From Sorangium cellulosum (lineage in GTDB: Bacteria > Myxococcota_A > Polyangia > Polyangiales > Polyangiaceae): a stretch of 64,000 bases of DNA. The stretch lies in the NCBI RefSeq assembly GCF_004135735.1, contig NZ_CP012670.1, positions 10,806,501 through 10,870,500 on the forward strand. The letters run 5' to 3'. Below, in pieces: positions 50,417 to 59,523 of the stretch (positions are counted from its first letter, which is position 1; each line of letters starts with the position of its first letter). Made by a program: the position numbers and the translations under genes. Below the pieces are notes generated by a model. It saw nothing but the letters and a program-made list of their open reading frames with translations, searched no databases and was not told where the DNA came from.

Positions 50417-51415
50417 CTAACCTGGATACCAGATCCGCCGCGGGTCGTCGGCCGCCCGTTGGTACGCCCATGCGGACTCGACGAGGCGTTCCATATCGTA
50501 CTTCGGACGCCACCCCAGCAGGAACTTCGCCTTGCTGTTGTCCAGCCAGGTCGAGTGATAGCGCTCGCGGATCTGTACCAGCGGGCAGCCGCGCGAGCGC
50601 GCGAGGTGCTCGCCCAGGCGCGCGTAGTCGAGCGGCTCGTCCATGCAGACGTTCATCAACTGCTGGCGGGCGCGCGGATGATCGATCGCCGCGACGATCG
50701 CGCCGACGAGATCGTCCACGTGCACGAAATTGCGGAGCACCCCGGCGCCGGCCTGGTCGAGCAGCACCGGGATCGCGCCACGCGCCGCGTAGGCCGCGGC
50801 GGCCTCGGCGCCCACCAGGTCACACCAGCGCGGGGCGCCGAAGACATCCGAGCCGAAGCTGAGGTGAAAGCGCAGGTCGTCCTTCTCCATGATCCAGGGA
50901 GCGCGCAGGCAGCAGCCGTTCAGCCCGTACTGGATGAAGTACTGCTGCAGCATCGTCTCCTCGAGCACCTTCGACAGCGCATAGCAGCCTGGATAGGCGC
51001 TGTGCGGCTGGGTTTCGACCACCGGGACCGGGTGCGGATAGTGGAAGTGCCCGATCGCGGCATCGCCGCCGATCAGGATGAACTGGCGGAAGGCCGCGCT
51101 CGTCCTGCAGCCCTCGAGCAGCCAGAACAGGCCCCTGACCGACACGTCCATCGCGTCCTCGGGCGTCTCCTTGCTGGTGGCCAGATGCAGCACATGGGAC
51201 ACGCCCTCGAGCGCACGTTGCACGACCGCACGGTCCTGGATCGCGCCGAAGATCGATTCAACCCGCTCGTGCGGCGGCAACGAGCGGTGATGGCACAGGG
51301 CCCGCACGCGCCAACGCGCGAAGCCGGGCTCGGCGAGCAGGCGGGCGATGAAGGCGCGGCCGACCTTGCCGGTCGCGCCCGTGACGAGGATCAGCGGGTC
51401 GGGTGTCTGTTTCAT
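50417..51415 (-). CDS. NAD(P)-dependent sugar epimerase/dehydratase (extended SDR)
   Basis: This 332-residue protein has the nucleotide-binding GATGKVG motif (about 13-19), the YALSK catalytic Tyr-Lys pair and the extended-SDR motif NFVHVDDLVGAI. It lacks the typical GalE N-terminus (TGGAGYIGSH). It could still supply the epimerase step missing from this gal cluster, or be a sugar dehydrogenase. It is the last gene of the leftward operon, 92 bases after the ABC permease. Confidence 0.82.
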   Translation of the reverse strand: MKQTPDPLILVTGATGKVGRAFIARLLAEPGFARWRVRALCHHRSLPPHERVESIFGAIQDRAVVQRALEGVSHVLHLATSKETPEDAMDVSVRGLFWLLEGCRTSAAFRQFILIGGDAAIGHFHYPHPVPVVETQPHSAYPGCYALSKVLEETMLQQYFIQYGLNGCCLRAPWIMEKDDLRFHLSFGSDVFGAPRWCDLVGAEAAAAYAARGAIPVLLDQAGAGVLRNFVHVDDLVGAIVAAIDHPRARQQLMNVCMDEPLDYARLGEHLARSRGCPLVQIRERYHSTWLDNSKAKFLLGWRPKYDMERLVESAWAYQRAADDPRRIWYPG

Positions 51416-51507
51416 GAGCGTAGCTGCCCCAGTCCCAGCGCGACGGCGAGGGTGGGGCCCTTGGTGAGCCGTTGGAGGTGAATGAGCACGTGGAGGAGGT
51501 TCACACT

Positions 51508-52623
51508 TCAGACGTCTTCGCGATCGGGCGCTCGTGCACCCGGCGGCCCCGCTGCGCTGATGGCCGCGGCCGCCCGGAGGCTCGGCGCTGACTCAGCGAC
51601 TCCCGCAGAGGCACGCCGGATGCGCCGATCTGCCTGCACCATGTTCACGACCTGGTCGAGGATCACGGCGACGAGGATCACGGCGCCGATGATGATGAAC
51701 GTCCAGTTCGGATCCAGGCGCCAGATCCGTTGAATCCCGTCAGCGTCCTCGTACGGCAGCTGGAACATGTTGATGCCGTTGTCGATGACGCGCATCACCG
51801 CGGAGCCGATGATGATGCCGAGCACCGTGCCTTCACCGCCGCGGAGCGAGCAGCCGCCGAGCACGGCCGCGGCGATCGCATACATCTCGTACGCGACGCC
51901 GACCTGTTGTGACATCTGCCCGATGTACGACGCGTAACAGATGCCAGCTACTCCGCCGAGACCCGCCGAGATCACGTACGTGGACGTCTCCACCCGCTTC
52001 ACGTTGATGCCGGAGTACTCCGCGGCGTCGCGGTTGCCGCCGATCGCATAAACGTAACGTCCGAACACCGTGAAGTGCAGCGCGTAGGTCGACACGCCGA
52101 TCACCGCGAGGAAGATCAGGAGCGGATACGGGACGAGCGCGTCGCTCCCGACCTTGAGGAGCCCGCCGTTCGCGAGGCCGAGCAGCGGCGAGCCCCCGAG
52201 GCTCAGGGTGCCACCCTCGGCGATGGTCTGCGAGACGCCTCGCAAGAACAACATGCCGCCGAGCGTGACGATGAACGGCTGGAGCTTGAGCCGCGTGATC
52301 AACAAGCCCTGGCCGAGGCCAATCAGCAGCGCCACGCCGAGCGCCACCGGAATGCCGATCCACAACGAGCAGCCCAGGCCGCCGACCTGGCTCGACGAGA
52401 GCTTCGCGATCAGAACGCCCGTCAGGCCGATCACGGACCCGATCGACAGATCGATGCCGCCGGCGATGATGACGAAGCCGACGCCAATCGCGAAGATCCC
52501 GAGCATCGAGATCTGCCGCAGGGTGTTGATCGAGTTCGACTGCCCGAGAAAATCCGGGTTTGAGATGTAGAGACCCAGACACATCACGACGAGCGCGATG
52601 GTCATGCCAAGCTCGCGCCTCAC
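51508..52623 (-). CDS. Sugar ABC transporter permease (RbsC/MglC-like)
   Basis: This 371-residue polytopic membrane protein has the conserved GGIDLSIGSVIGL and GLGQGLLITRLKLQPFIVTLG segments of the ribose/galactose/xylose permease family. The C-terminal 40 residues are an Ala-rich, charged extension (ASAGVAESAPSLRAAAAISA) beyond the last membrane span. The start overlaps the ATPase stop by 4 bases. It forms the channel of a high-affinity monosaccharide importer with the next two genes. Confidence 0.93.
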   Translation of the reverse strand: MRRELGMTIALVVMCLGLYISNPDFLGQSNSINTLRQISMLGIFAIGVGFVIIAGGIDLSIGSVIGLTGVLIAKLSSSQVGGLGCSLWIGIPVALGVALLIGLGQGLLITRLKLQPFIVTLGGMLFLRGVSQTIAEGGTLSLGGSPLLGLANGGLLKVGSDALVPYPLLIFLAVIGVSTYALHFTVFGRYVYAIGGNRDAAEYSGINVKRVETSTYVISAGLGGVAGICYASYIGQMSQQVGVAYEMYAIAAAVLGGCSLRGGEGTVLGIIIGSAVMRVIDNGINMFQLPYEDADGIQRIWRLDPNWTFIIIGAVILVAVILDQVVNMVQADRRIRRASAGVAESAPSLRAAAAISAAGPPGARAPDREDV

Positions 52624-54158
52624 GATACAACCTCCTTGTCGGCGTGCCCCGTCATCAAGCTCGCGATCCGCTCCTGGCTGAGCCGCTCCCGCGGCAACAC
52701 GCCCTTGATGCGTCGCTCGTGCATGACCGCGACCCGATCGCTCATCCCGATGATTTCTTCCATGTCCGAGCTGACCATCAAGAGCGTGATGCCTTCATCC
52801 GCGAGGGCGGCCATGTGGCGGTAGATCTCGGCCTTGGCGCCGACGTCGATGCCGCGCGTCGGCTCGTCCAGGATGAGCACGCGCGGGTTCATGGCCAGCC
52901 ATTTTCCGAGCACCACCTTCTGCTGGTTTCCGCCGGAGAGGTTCACGACGAGCTGACGAATGCCAGGCGTCTTCGTCCGCAGGCGCTTCACCTCCGACTC
53001 GGCGACACGGCGCTCCGTCGTCCTATCCAGAAAGCCCCAGCGGTTGTAGTTGCCGATGTTGGGCAGGGAGGTGTTCTCTGCGATGCCGAGCGGCAGCACG
53101 AGGCCGTGCCGCTTGCGATCCTCCGGCGCCAGGTAGACGCCGCGGTCGATGGCGTCCCTGGGTCTTCGAGGAGCAAACTCCTCGCCTTCGAGCGTCATGC
53201 GTCCGCCGAGCGCCGGAGTCACCCCGAAGATCGTCTGCATGAGCTCCGTGCGGCCCGAGCCGACCAGGCCGGCGAAGCCGAGGATCTCCCCGCGTTCGGC
53301 CGAAAAGGAGACCGGCGCGGGCGCGCCGGGCACGACGAGGTCTTCGACCACCAGCACGGGATCAGCCGACCTCCGCGGCCGTTTCTCCGGGAAGTAGTGC
53401 GCGCTGAGCTCGCGGCCCACCATCATGGAGAGGATCTTCTCGTGCGTCGCCTCTGCGCGCGTGAGGTCCCCGACGTAGCGGCCGTCACGCAGAACCGTCA
53501 CCCGGTCCGCCAGCGCCATGACCTCTTCCATGCGGTGCGAGATGTAGACGATGCCGATGCCGTCCGCTCGGAGCTTGTGAATGATCTGGAAGAGATGCTC
53601 GGACTCACCGCTCGTGAGCGACGACGTCGGCTCGTCCATGATGATGATACGCGCGTTCAGGGCGAGCGCCTTGGCGATCTCGACCATCTGCATCTGACCG
53701 GCGGACAACGCGGACACCGGGGTCGAGGGCGGGAGCGTCAAGCCCACGCGCTGGAGCAGCTCCTTCGCCCGGGCGTACATGTCGCCCTTCGGCAGCGGGC
53801 GGAGGAGCGGCCCGGTCCCGCCGCCTTCGTTGCCGAGGAAGATGTTGGCCGCGATGTCCAAGTTCGGCGCCAGCATCAGCTCCTGGTGGATGAGCGCGAT
53901 GCCGAGGCGCTTGGCGACGCACACGCTCTCGAGGGCGACCTTCCTCCCTTCGATGCGGATCTCGCCCTCGTCGGGCTGCTGGGCGCCGCCGAGGATCTTC
54001 ATGAGCGTGCTCTTGCCGGCGCCGTTCTCGCCCATCAGGGCGAGCACCTCGCCCGGCTTCAGCGACAGAGAGACGCCCTGGAGCGCGACCACGCCGGGAA
54101 ACCGCTTGGTGATCGCGCTCATCGCGAGGAGGTTCGGTTCGGGCGCCGTCACGATCAC
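52620..54158 (-). CDS. Sugar ABC transporter ATPase, two NBDs (MglA/RbsA-like)
   Basis: This 512-residue protein has two fused ATPase domains. The first has Walker A GENGAGKST (43-51), signature LSAGQMQ and Walker B IIIMDEPT. The second has a degenerate Walker A (GLVGSGRTEL, as usual in this family), signature LSGGNQQKV and Walker B LILDEPT. It powers import by the adjacent permease. The GTG start overlaps the binding-protein stop (GTGA). Confidence 0.94.
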   Translation of the reverse strand: MIVTAPEPNLLAMSAITKRFPGVVALQGVSLSLKPGEVLALMGENGAGKSTLMKILGGAQQPDEGEIRIEGRKVALESVCVAKRLGIALIHQELMLAPNLDIAANIFLGNEGGGTGPLLRPLPKGDMYARAKELLQRVGLTLPPSTPVSALSAGQMQMVEIAKALALNARIIIMDEPTSSLTSGESEHLFQIIHKLRADGIGIVYISHRMEEVMALADRVTVLRDGRYVGDLTRAEATHEKILSMMVGRELSAHYFPEKRPRRSADPVLVVEDLVVPGAPAPVSFSAERGEILGFAGLVGSGRTELMQTIFGVTPALGGRMTLEGEEFAPRRPRDAIDRGVYLAPEDRKRHGLVLPLGIAENTSLPNIGNYNRWGFLDRTTERRVAESEVKRLRTKTPGIRQLVVNLSGGNQQKVVLGKWLAMNPRVLILDEPTRGIDVGAKAEIYRHMAALADEGITLLMVSSDMEEIIGMSDRVAVMHERRIKGVLPRERLSQERIASLMTGHADKEVVS

Positions 54159-55174
54159 TTCTTCATTTCGGCGAGCTTACGCTTGAACTCCGCCACGTTG
54201 GCCTTGTCGATCACCTCGATCCCGGTATCGATGCTCTTGCTGGCCGGAACCTGCGTCATCGCCGCGTCGGGCTTCGTCGCGAGCGCGTGCGCCCACTTGC
54301 TCGACAGGTAACCGAACTGAAACGGCTTCTGGACGACGGTGGCCGAGATCGTGCCGTTCTCGATGGCCGTGAGCGTTCCCTCCTCTTCGTCGAACACGGC
54401 CGCGAGGACCTTGCCCTTCTTCCCGAGGGCCTCGATGGCCGCCGCGATGGCGGGACCGTTGTAGGACCACAGGCCCGCGACGAGCTTCAGGTCCGGGTGC
54501 GCGTTGATGATGTCCTCCACGTTGGAGCGCGCCTTCGCCCGGTCCGTGTTGTCCTCGCGCTTGTCGACGATCTCGATGTTCTTGCCGGCGATCGCGTCCT
54601 GAATGCCTTGCAGGCGCTGCTTCGCGTTGTCCGCCGAGAGCATCCCGACGAACACCGCCATCTTGCCGCCGTCCGGGAGGAGCTTCACGATATGGGCGCC
54701 GAGCGCCTTGCCGGCCTCGTAGTTGTTGGTGCCGATGTAGAGCAGTCGGTTCGACTTCGGGGCGTCCGAGTCGAACGTGATGAGCTTGCTCTTCTCAGCC
54801 GCCTTGTTGAGCACCGGGACCTGATCGTTCGGCGCGATGGCGCTCACGGCGATGGCGTCGTAGCCTTGGCTCGAGAGGTTTTCGAGGATCTGGTTCTGCT
54901 CCTCCGTGGTGCCGTTCGACGGCATCTTCACGTCGACCTGAACCTTGCTCTCTTGCTCGTACTTCCGGACGCCTGCCTGAGCGATCTTCCAGAACTCGCT
55001 CGCATTGTTGGTGACGAAGGCGAGCTTTACGATCTTCGGCTTCGTGTCGCCGCTCGCGGCAGGCGCGGCGCCCGTCCCCTTGCTCTCCTTGCTGCACCCC
55101 GTCATCGCGAGCAACGCCAACAGGAAGGGAGCCACGGCCGCCCACCCCTTGCCCCGGAGCTTCATCTCTTTCAC
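54155..55174 (-). CDS. Periplasmic sugar-binding lipoprotein (RbsB-like)
   Basis: This 339-residue protein starts at the GTG preceded by AAGGAG at 7-base spacing, giving VKEMKLRGKG. It has a lipoprotein signal (LALLAMTGC) and a type I periplasmic-binding fold: FVTNNASEFWKIAQAGVRKY, GYDAIAVSAIAPND, ITFDSDAP, GTNNYEAG and LVAGLWSYNGPAIAAA. It delivers a monosaccharide to the permease. The gal neighbours suggest galactose or a related sugar, which is inference. It lies directly downstream of a decayed oxidoreductase and of galM. Confidence 0.92.
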   Translation of the reverse strand: MKEMKLRGKGWAAVAPFLLALLAMTGCSKESKGTGAAPAASGDTKPKIVKLAFVTNNASEFWKIAQAGVRKYEQESKVQVDVKMPSNGTTEEQNQILENLSSQGYDAIAVSAIAPNDQVPVLNKAAEKSKLITFDSDAPKSNRLLYIGTNNYEAGKALGAHIVKLLPDGGKMAVFVGMLSADNAKQRLQGIQDAIAGKNIEIVDKREDNTDRAKARSNVEDIINAHPDLKLVAGLWSYNGPAIAAAIEALGKKGKVLAAVFDEEEGTLTAIENGTISATVVQKPFQFGYLSSKWAHALATKPDAAMTQVPASKSIDTGIEVIDKANVAEFKRKLAEMKK

Positions 55175-55329
55175 GGTAGGTCTCCTTGCTGATTCACTTT
55201 CGAAAACACGTTGACACCACGCTTGGCGTTGCCCTGGCCCAGCCGAACGACCCGGATCGAGCGCGGCGCGCCAGGCAACGTAACGCGCATGCTCCCCAGA
55301 GTGGTTTCCCAGCTCATCGCCGCCCTCCC

Positions 55330-55545
55330 CCGCTCGATCCCGAGCGGGCTGTCTGAATTTCTCCCTCCGGAAGCGCCTCCGGCGGGCGGCCTCGGCGATA
55401 ACGCGCTCGGTCGACGCGGCGTCGAGCGTCAGCGGCTCCTCGCAGGGCGCGCCCCGGCGACGCTGGCTGCCCTGAAGCGCATGCGAAGCCGCGCGCGATC
55501 CCGCCCGTACCGAGGACACCGTAGCCGCGCAGGGCCGCCTCGCTC
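55330..55545 (-). pseudogene. Remnant of a Gfo/Idh/MocA sugar oxidoreductase
   Basis: The minus strand carries YGVLGTGGIARGFA (the NAD-binding start of this family) at about 55485-55526. In another frame it carries PCEEPLTLDAASTERVIAEA (the family's EKP motif region) at about 55386-55447. In intact proteins these lie some 75 residues apart; here they are about 20 apart and out of frame. A deletion plus frameshift is the simplest reading. Confidence 0.72.
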
Positions 55546-56818
55546 ACTCCGCCGTGAAGCGGTGAATCATTGTGTGCTTGTAGACCTGGCCCGGCTCGAG
55601 GATTGCCTGCTTCTGCCAGGCCGGCACGTTGATCGCATTGGGGAACTTCTGGCTCTCCAAGCAGAGCGCCGCGTGTTGCACGTACGTCGCGCCTTTGCCT
55701 CGCTTCGAGCCGTTCATGAAGTTCCCTGTATAGAACTGCACGCCGGGCTGATCCGCCTCCAGCATCATGACGCGGCCGGACTTCGGATCTTTGAGGCGCG
55801 CCACGGGTCGCAGGGCGGCCGGGTCTCCGCGGACGATGAAGTTGTGATCGTAGCCGACCGGATCTCCGCCGACGGCCTTCAAGTCCCTGCCGATGGATTT
55901 GGACTGCGTGAAGTCGAATGGCGTGCCTTTGACGGGCGTCACGACTCCGGTCGGAACGAGCGGATCACCCGGCGTGTAGCTGTCCGCATAGAGCGTGAGC
56001 TCGTGATCGAGGATGGTGCCGGAGCCGTGCCCGCCGAGGTTCCAATACGAATGGTGGGCCATGTTGACGAGCGTCGCTTTGTCCGTGACCGCCTCCATTT
56101 CGACGCGGAGCTCGTCCCGGTTCGTCAGCGTATAGACGGTCTTCGCGGTCACGGTGCCAGGATAACCCTCTTCTCCGTCCCTCGACACGTACGTGAGGCG
56201 GATGCTCGGGCCGTCAGGAGTCTCGGCGGCCTCGGCGCTCCACACCACCTTGTCCCAGCCCTTGGCGCCGCCGTGCAGGTGGTGCGGCTTGTCGTTCGCG
56301 GTCAGGGTGTGCTCCTTGCCCTCGAGCTTGAACTTCGCGTTGTGGATGCGGTTGGCGACGCGGCCAACCGTCGCGCCGAAGAACTGGTTGCCGGAGAGGT
56401 ACCCGTCCAGGTCTTCGAAGCCGACGACGACGTCGGCGAGCTTTCCGGTCCTGTCGGGCACGTGCAGCTCGGTGATGATCGCGCCGTACGTCATCACCTT
56501 GAGCACGAGACCATTCGCGTTGGTGAGAGTGTAGATGTCCACGTCTTTAGACTCGATCTTGCCGTGATTCGCCTTGGTGATGACGAGGGGCTTCGCGGGC
56601 GCCACGTCGGACACGGGCGGTGGCACGCTCGGGGTCAGCGCCGGCGCTGGGGCAGGCGTCATGGGCTCTACGACGGCAGAGGGCTGTGCTGCCGAGCAGC
56701 CGAGCATGAACGGCAACGCCGCGGCGGCGCTCGCTCGGTGCTGCCTGCCCCAGATCCGGCGCGCTCGTCCAGTTCTGCTGCTCTGAGCTCGCCGTTCGAT
56801 AGGACTCGCAATTTGCAT
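55544..56818 (-). CDS. galM: Aldose 1-epimerase lipoprotein
   Basis: This 424-residue protein starts at MQIASPIERR with GGAGG upstream. An export signal with lipobox-like MLGC and a Pro-rich linker precede a galactose mutarotase domain. Landmarks are YGAIITELHVPDR, GATVGRVANRI, the substrate HHLHGG, the catalytic HHSYWNLGG and a late catalytic Glu in LCLESQKFPNA. It interconverts alpha and beta anomers of galactose or glucose, here apparently outside the cytoplasmic membrane, ahead of uptake. It is first in the leftward operon and 340 bases from a LacI-type operator. Confidence 0.9.
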   Translation of the reverse strand: MQIASPIERRAQSSRTGRARRIWGRQHRASAAAALPFMLGCSAAQPSAVVEPMTPAPAPALTPSVPPPVSDVAPAKPLVITKANHGKIESKDVDIYTLTNANGLVLKVMTYGAIITELHVPDRTGKLADVVVGFEDLDGYLSGNQFFGATVGRVANRIHNAKFKLEGKEHTLTANDKPHHLHGGAKGWDKVVWSAEAAETPDGPSIRLTYVSRDGEEGYPGTVTAKTVYTLTNRDELRVEMEAVTDKATLVNMAHHSYWNLGGHGSGTILDHELTLYADSYTPGDPLVPTGVVTPVKGTPFDFTQSKSIGRDLKAVGGDPVGYDHNFIVRGDPAALRPVARLKDPKSGRVMMLEADQPGVQFYTGNFMNGSKRGKGATYVQHAALCLESQKFPNAINVPAWQKQAILEPGQVYKHTMIHRFTAE

Positions 56819-57159
56819 GAAATACGTCCTCCGTTCCCGTGACGTTGATTTCATGAGTGTCTCCGTCGATTTCTTGGTCCACAGTCCGCCTGAGGTCGTC
56901 GGTGCCGGTCCGATGCGTGGCTCTGCTGGAGGTCGAGCGGATGCTGGCAAACCGATACGCGCGCGGGTGGCCGTAGACGTAGAGACCTCGCCCCCCGCGC
57001 TGCTGAGGCGCGACCGCAAACTCCGCGAGCTCACCGTTGCTCGCGTGCGTGCCGATCGAGCGAACGAAATCGGTGCCGAAATGGATCGCGATGACGAAGA
57101 TCTCGGTGCACATGACAACCCATCCAGGTGGAACCCAGAAGAGGCCGGCATGGGCATAT
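56819..57159. other. Leader region of the galM operon
   Basis: About 340 bases separate galM from the operator at 57160. One minus-strand frame (MCTEIFVIAIHFGTDF) is open but has no recognisable domain and runs out of frame into galM. It is read as untranslated leader or a decayed gene. Confidence 0.4.
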
Positions 57160-57173
57160 TGTGAACGTTCACA
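57160..57173. promoter_or_regulatory. LacI/GalR-type operator, perfect palindrome, upstream of galM operon
   Basis: TGTGAACGTTCACA is a perfect 14-base palindrome with the CG centre characteristic of LacI-family sites. It lies in the divergent region between galM and the kinase remnant. Confidence 0.72.
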
Positions 57174-57244
57174 TACGCGATGTCAACTTCCATCGGTTGA
57201 ATCGTGGTCCTCTGGAGCCGCTCCGCCATCAATACCAGCGGAAA

Positions 57245-57258
57245 TGTGAACTATCACA
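57245..57258. promoter_or_regulatory. Second LacI-type operator half-matching site
   Basis: TGTGAACTATCACA keeps both TGTGA/TCACA arms but has a degenerate centre. It lies 85 bases centre to centre from the perfect site, about eight helical turns, which would allow looping. Confidence 0.5.
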
Positions 57259-57389
57259 TCCTTATCGTGGGGCGAAGTGAGCGAATCGTCCCGAAGAGGA
57301 AGGAGCCGCGACGATCGCCGCAGGTGTACAGCATCAGCAGCTCCGCATCGTCGAGCTTTGCATTCCCAGAAGAGGCTCCCGCTGCCCAC

Positions 57390-57842
57390 GACGATGCTCG
57401 TCAGCACGCCGGGGCTCGCGGCCACGGCGCACGGGGCGAACGGCTCGACGCGCCGCTCCGCGCCGAGCTCCTCCGCGACAGGCGCGAGCTCGTCCATGAG
57501 GTCGTGGAGCACGGGGCGCACCTCGGCGGCGCGCGCGCCTGGCTCCGGGCTGGCGCCCGCGCGTGCAAACTCCAGGAGCCCGTCGATGATGCGCTTGATC
57601 CGCGTGATGGCCCGCCGGCCCCGTTCGACCGCCGTCTGCGCCGGCTCCCCCTCGCCGAAGCTCCGCGCGGCGAGGGGGAGCCCGAGCGCAGCGGCGCCGA
57701 GGGGGCTGAGCACGTCGTGCGCGATCCGGCCAGCAAACTGCTCGAGCTCGTCCGCTCGGCGCTCCAGGAGCACGCCGCGCCGCCAGAGCAGCTCGACGTG
57801 GCGACTGAGCATAGCCGCGAGGATTGAGGGGCCTTCACGCAC
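57390..57842 (-). pseudogene. Histidine kinase remnant (HisKA only)
   Basis: The minus strand encodes FAGRIAHDVLSPLGAAALGL, a HisKA phospho-acceptor helix with its His, followed by RGRRAITRIKRIIDGLLEFA and the start of the ATPase domain (ASPGVLTSIVV). It then loses similarity: N, G1 and G2 boxes are absent, and promoter-like sequence with operators follows. The GTG start has no ribosome-binding site, and no sensor domain precedes it. Confidence 0.7.
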
Positions 57843-58015
57843 AGAGATGGAGGGACGCGGAGCGTCGAGAGCGTGTTTTGGGGGGAAGAAGGGGATGCCG
57901 TCGTCGTCGGGCTGTTACGAGCCCGAGCAAGAAGACGTCGTTTTGGCGCTGTCCTCAGCTCGGCTTGCCCGGATCATTCGGCCCGATTTCCGACGACGAG
58001 CCCATCTCTCCTCGA

Positions 58016-59482
58016 TCAGGGCGTCTCGTTCCAAACGCGACCAGACGCAGTTCCATTGCTGCCGGGGTTGAACACCTCGACGGCCATGACCTGATAGGTG
58101 GGATCGTCGCTCGCGTCCATATTGTTCATGTTCGGGAGAGTCCAGCCGGTGTCAGCCCATGCCTTCACGTGATCGGCGAATATGATTTTGTGGTCCTGTC
58201 CGAGGGCCTGCTGCTGAGCAGGCTTGCTCCAGTATTGGTAGAACGTGGAGCGACCATTGATAGAGGGCTGCTGCTGCCGTGTCGAGCGGTACGTGGAATA
58301 CTCAACCCCATTGCTCACGAAGGACTTGCCAAAGGTAGCACCCTGGCTGGGGTCATAACTCCATCGCTGCAGAATGTAATACTCCACGAGGTGTGCCGGG
58401 TTTGAAGTGGGCATGCTCTTGTCGTACCCCCAGCCATACAAAGTGATATAGCTGGCGCCGCTGTCGTTGTTGAAGCGGTAGCCGATCACCCTGCTCTCAT
58501 CTCCGTAATGCCATCCTGGGCCACCGACATAGTTATAGCCACCGCCCTGCCAGGTCACGCTGAATTCGCCGTTCGGGTCCACGGTCAAAGATGTCGAGCC
58601 GCCATCTTTCCAGTGAGTGAAGAAGAAATCACCGACATGGCCTGTTGCGTGATTTGAAGTGATCACGGTCTTCTCGGTGTATTTCTGAGTGTAGGCCGAG
58701 TACTTGGAGAAATCGGGGGCGGGGGTGGCCGTCGTGTCCAATTCTCCGTCGTTGGAGAAAATAGCGAATCCTGCGATGGTGGGGTTCTCTGTGCCTTTGA
58801 TCAGTTCAATGGTGACGCTGCCGTCGTTTACCGCAATATCCGCGAAGGTCTCGGTGTGGCCCGTGTCATGGCCGACTTCGGCGTAAAGATCCAGATCGCT
58901 AATAACCGTGTTTCCTTCGATCGCAACGCTGAATGTGCGCGAGCCAGCGCTGTCATGAGAAATCTCCGCAAAATGCAATTTTACGGCGTACGTGCCATTG
59001 GCGGTAACCGGGACTTCGTAGCTGAATGAGCCGTACCGCTCTGTTTGATAGAGCTGCCCACCAACGACGGCGTCTTGCGTGCTGTTGGTCGTACCGCCGC
59101 TAGCGTATTGGTCCGCCTGGTACTCTACGCCGTCAACCGTTGCGCTCGAATTGCTGCCGGAGTTGATGGCGACCACCAATGCGAGATCGCCAACAGAAGA
59201 GCCGGAGCCGCTCGAAGAGGAGCCAGAGCTGCTCGAAGAGGAGCCGGAGCTGCTCGAAGAGGAGCCAGAGCTGCTCGAAGAGGAGCCAGAGCTGCTCGAA
59301 GAGGAGCCGGAGCTGCTCGAAGAGGAGCCAGAGCTGGAGCTGGAGGATGAAGAGCTGCTAGAAGACGATGAGCTGTTCGAGGGATCTGCGGTATTGGTGC
59401 CACCGCCGCAGCCTGCTAGCGCGACGGATGCGAACGCCAGGATGAGCCAACGAGAGAATCGATCCTGCTTTGAACTTGTCAT
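58016..59482 (-). CDS. Malectin-GH11 endo-xylanase lipoprotein with polyserine linker
   Basis: This 488-residue protein has a lipoprotein signal (VALAGC), a polyserine linker (about 36-95, SSSSSSG units), a malectin-type carbohydrate-binding domain (about 100-250, AINSGSNSSATVDGVEYQAD) and a family 11 glycoside hydrolase domain (about 265-488). Two catalytic glutamates are expected in HLVEYYIL and MAVEVFNPG. GH11 signatures include GGGYNYVGGPGW and YGWGYD. It should cleave xylan at the cell surface. Polyserine linkers and lower GC than the neighbours point to acquisition from cellulolytic gammaproteobacteria. GGAG lies 8 bases before the ATG, next to an IS fragment. Confidence 0.87.
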   Translation of the reverse strand: MTSSKQDRFSRWLILAFASVALAGCGGGTNTADPSNSSSSSSSSSSSSSSSGSSSSSSGSSSSSSGSSSSSSGSSSSSSGSSSSSSGSSSSGSGSSVGDLALVVAINSGSNSSATVDGVEYQADQYASGGTTNSTQDAVVGGQLYQTERYGSFSYEVPVTANGTYAVKLHFAEISHDSAGSRTFSVAIEGNTVISDLDLYAEVGHDTGHTETFADIAVNDGSVTIELIKGTENPTIAGFAIFSNDGELDTTATPAPDFSKYSAYTQKYTEKTVITSNHATGHVGDFFFTHWKDGGSTSLTVDPNGEFSVTWQGGGYNYVGGPGWHYGDESRVIGYRFNNDSGASYITLYGWGYDKSMPTSNPAHLVEYYILQRWSYDPSQGATFGKSFVSNGVEYSTYRSTRQQQPSINGRSTFYQYWSKPAQQQALGQDHKIIFADHVKAWADTGWTLPNMNNMDASDDPTYQVMAVEVFNPGSNGTASGRVWNETP

Positions 59483-59523
59483 AGAACTTCTCCAAGATTG
59501 CCTGCTGACGATAGATGTCTGAT

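Noticed and set aside
54155..55519. Long N-terminal extension of the sugar-binding protein
   Set aside because: It precedes the signal peptide and includes the Gfo/Idh/MocA remnant; AAGGAG marks the GTG at 55174.
56547..57113. Frame MCTEIFVIAIHFGTDF upstream of galM
   Set aside because: No recognisable domain, no ribosome-binding site, and its 3' part is simply galM in another frame.
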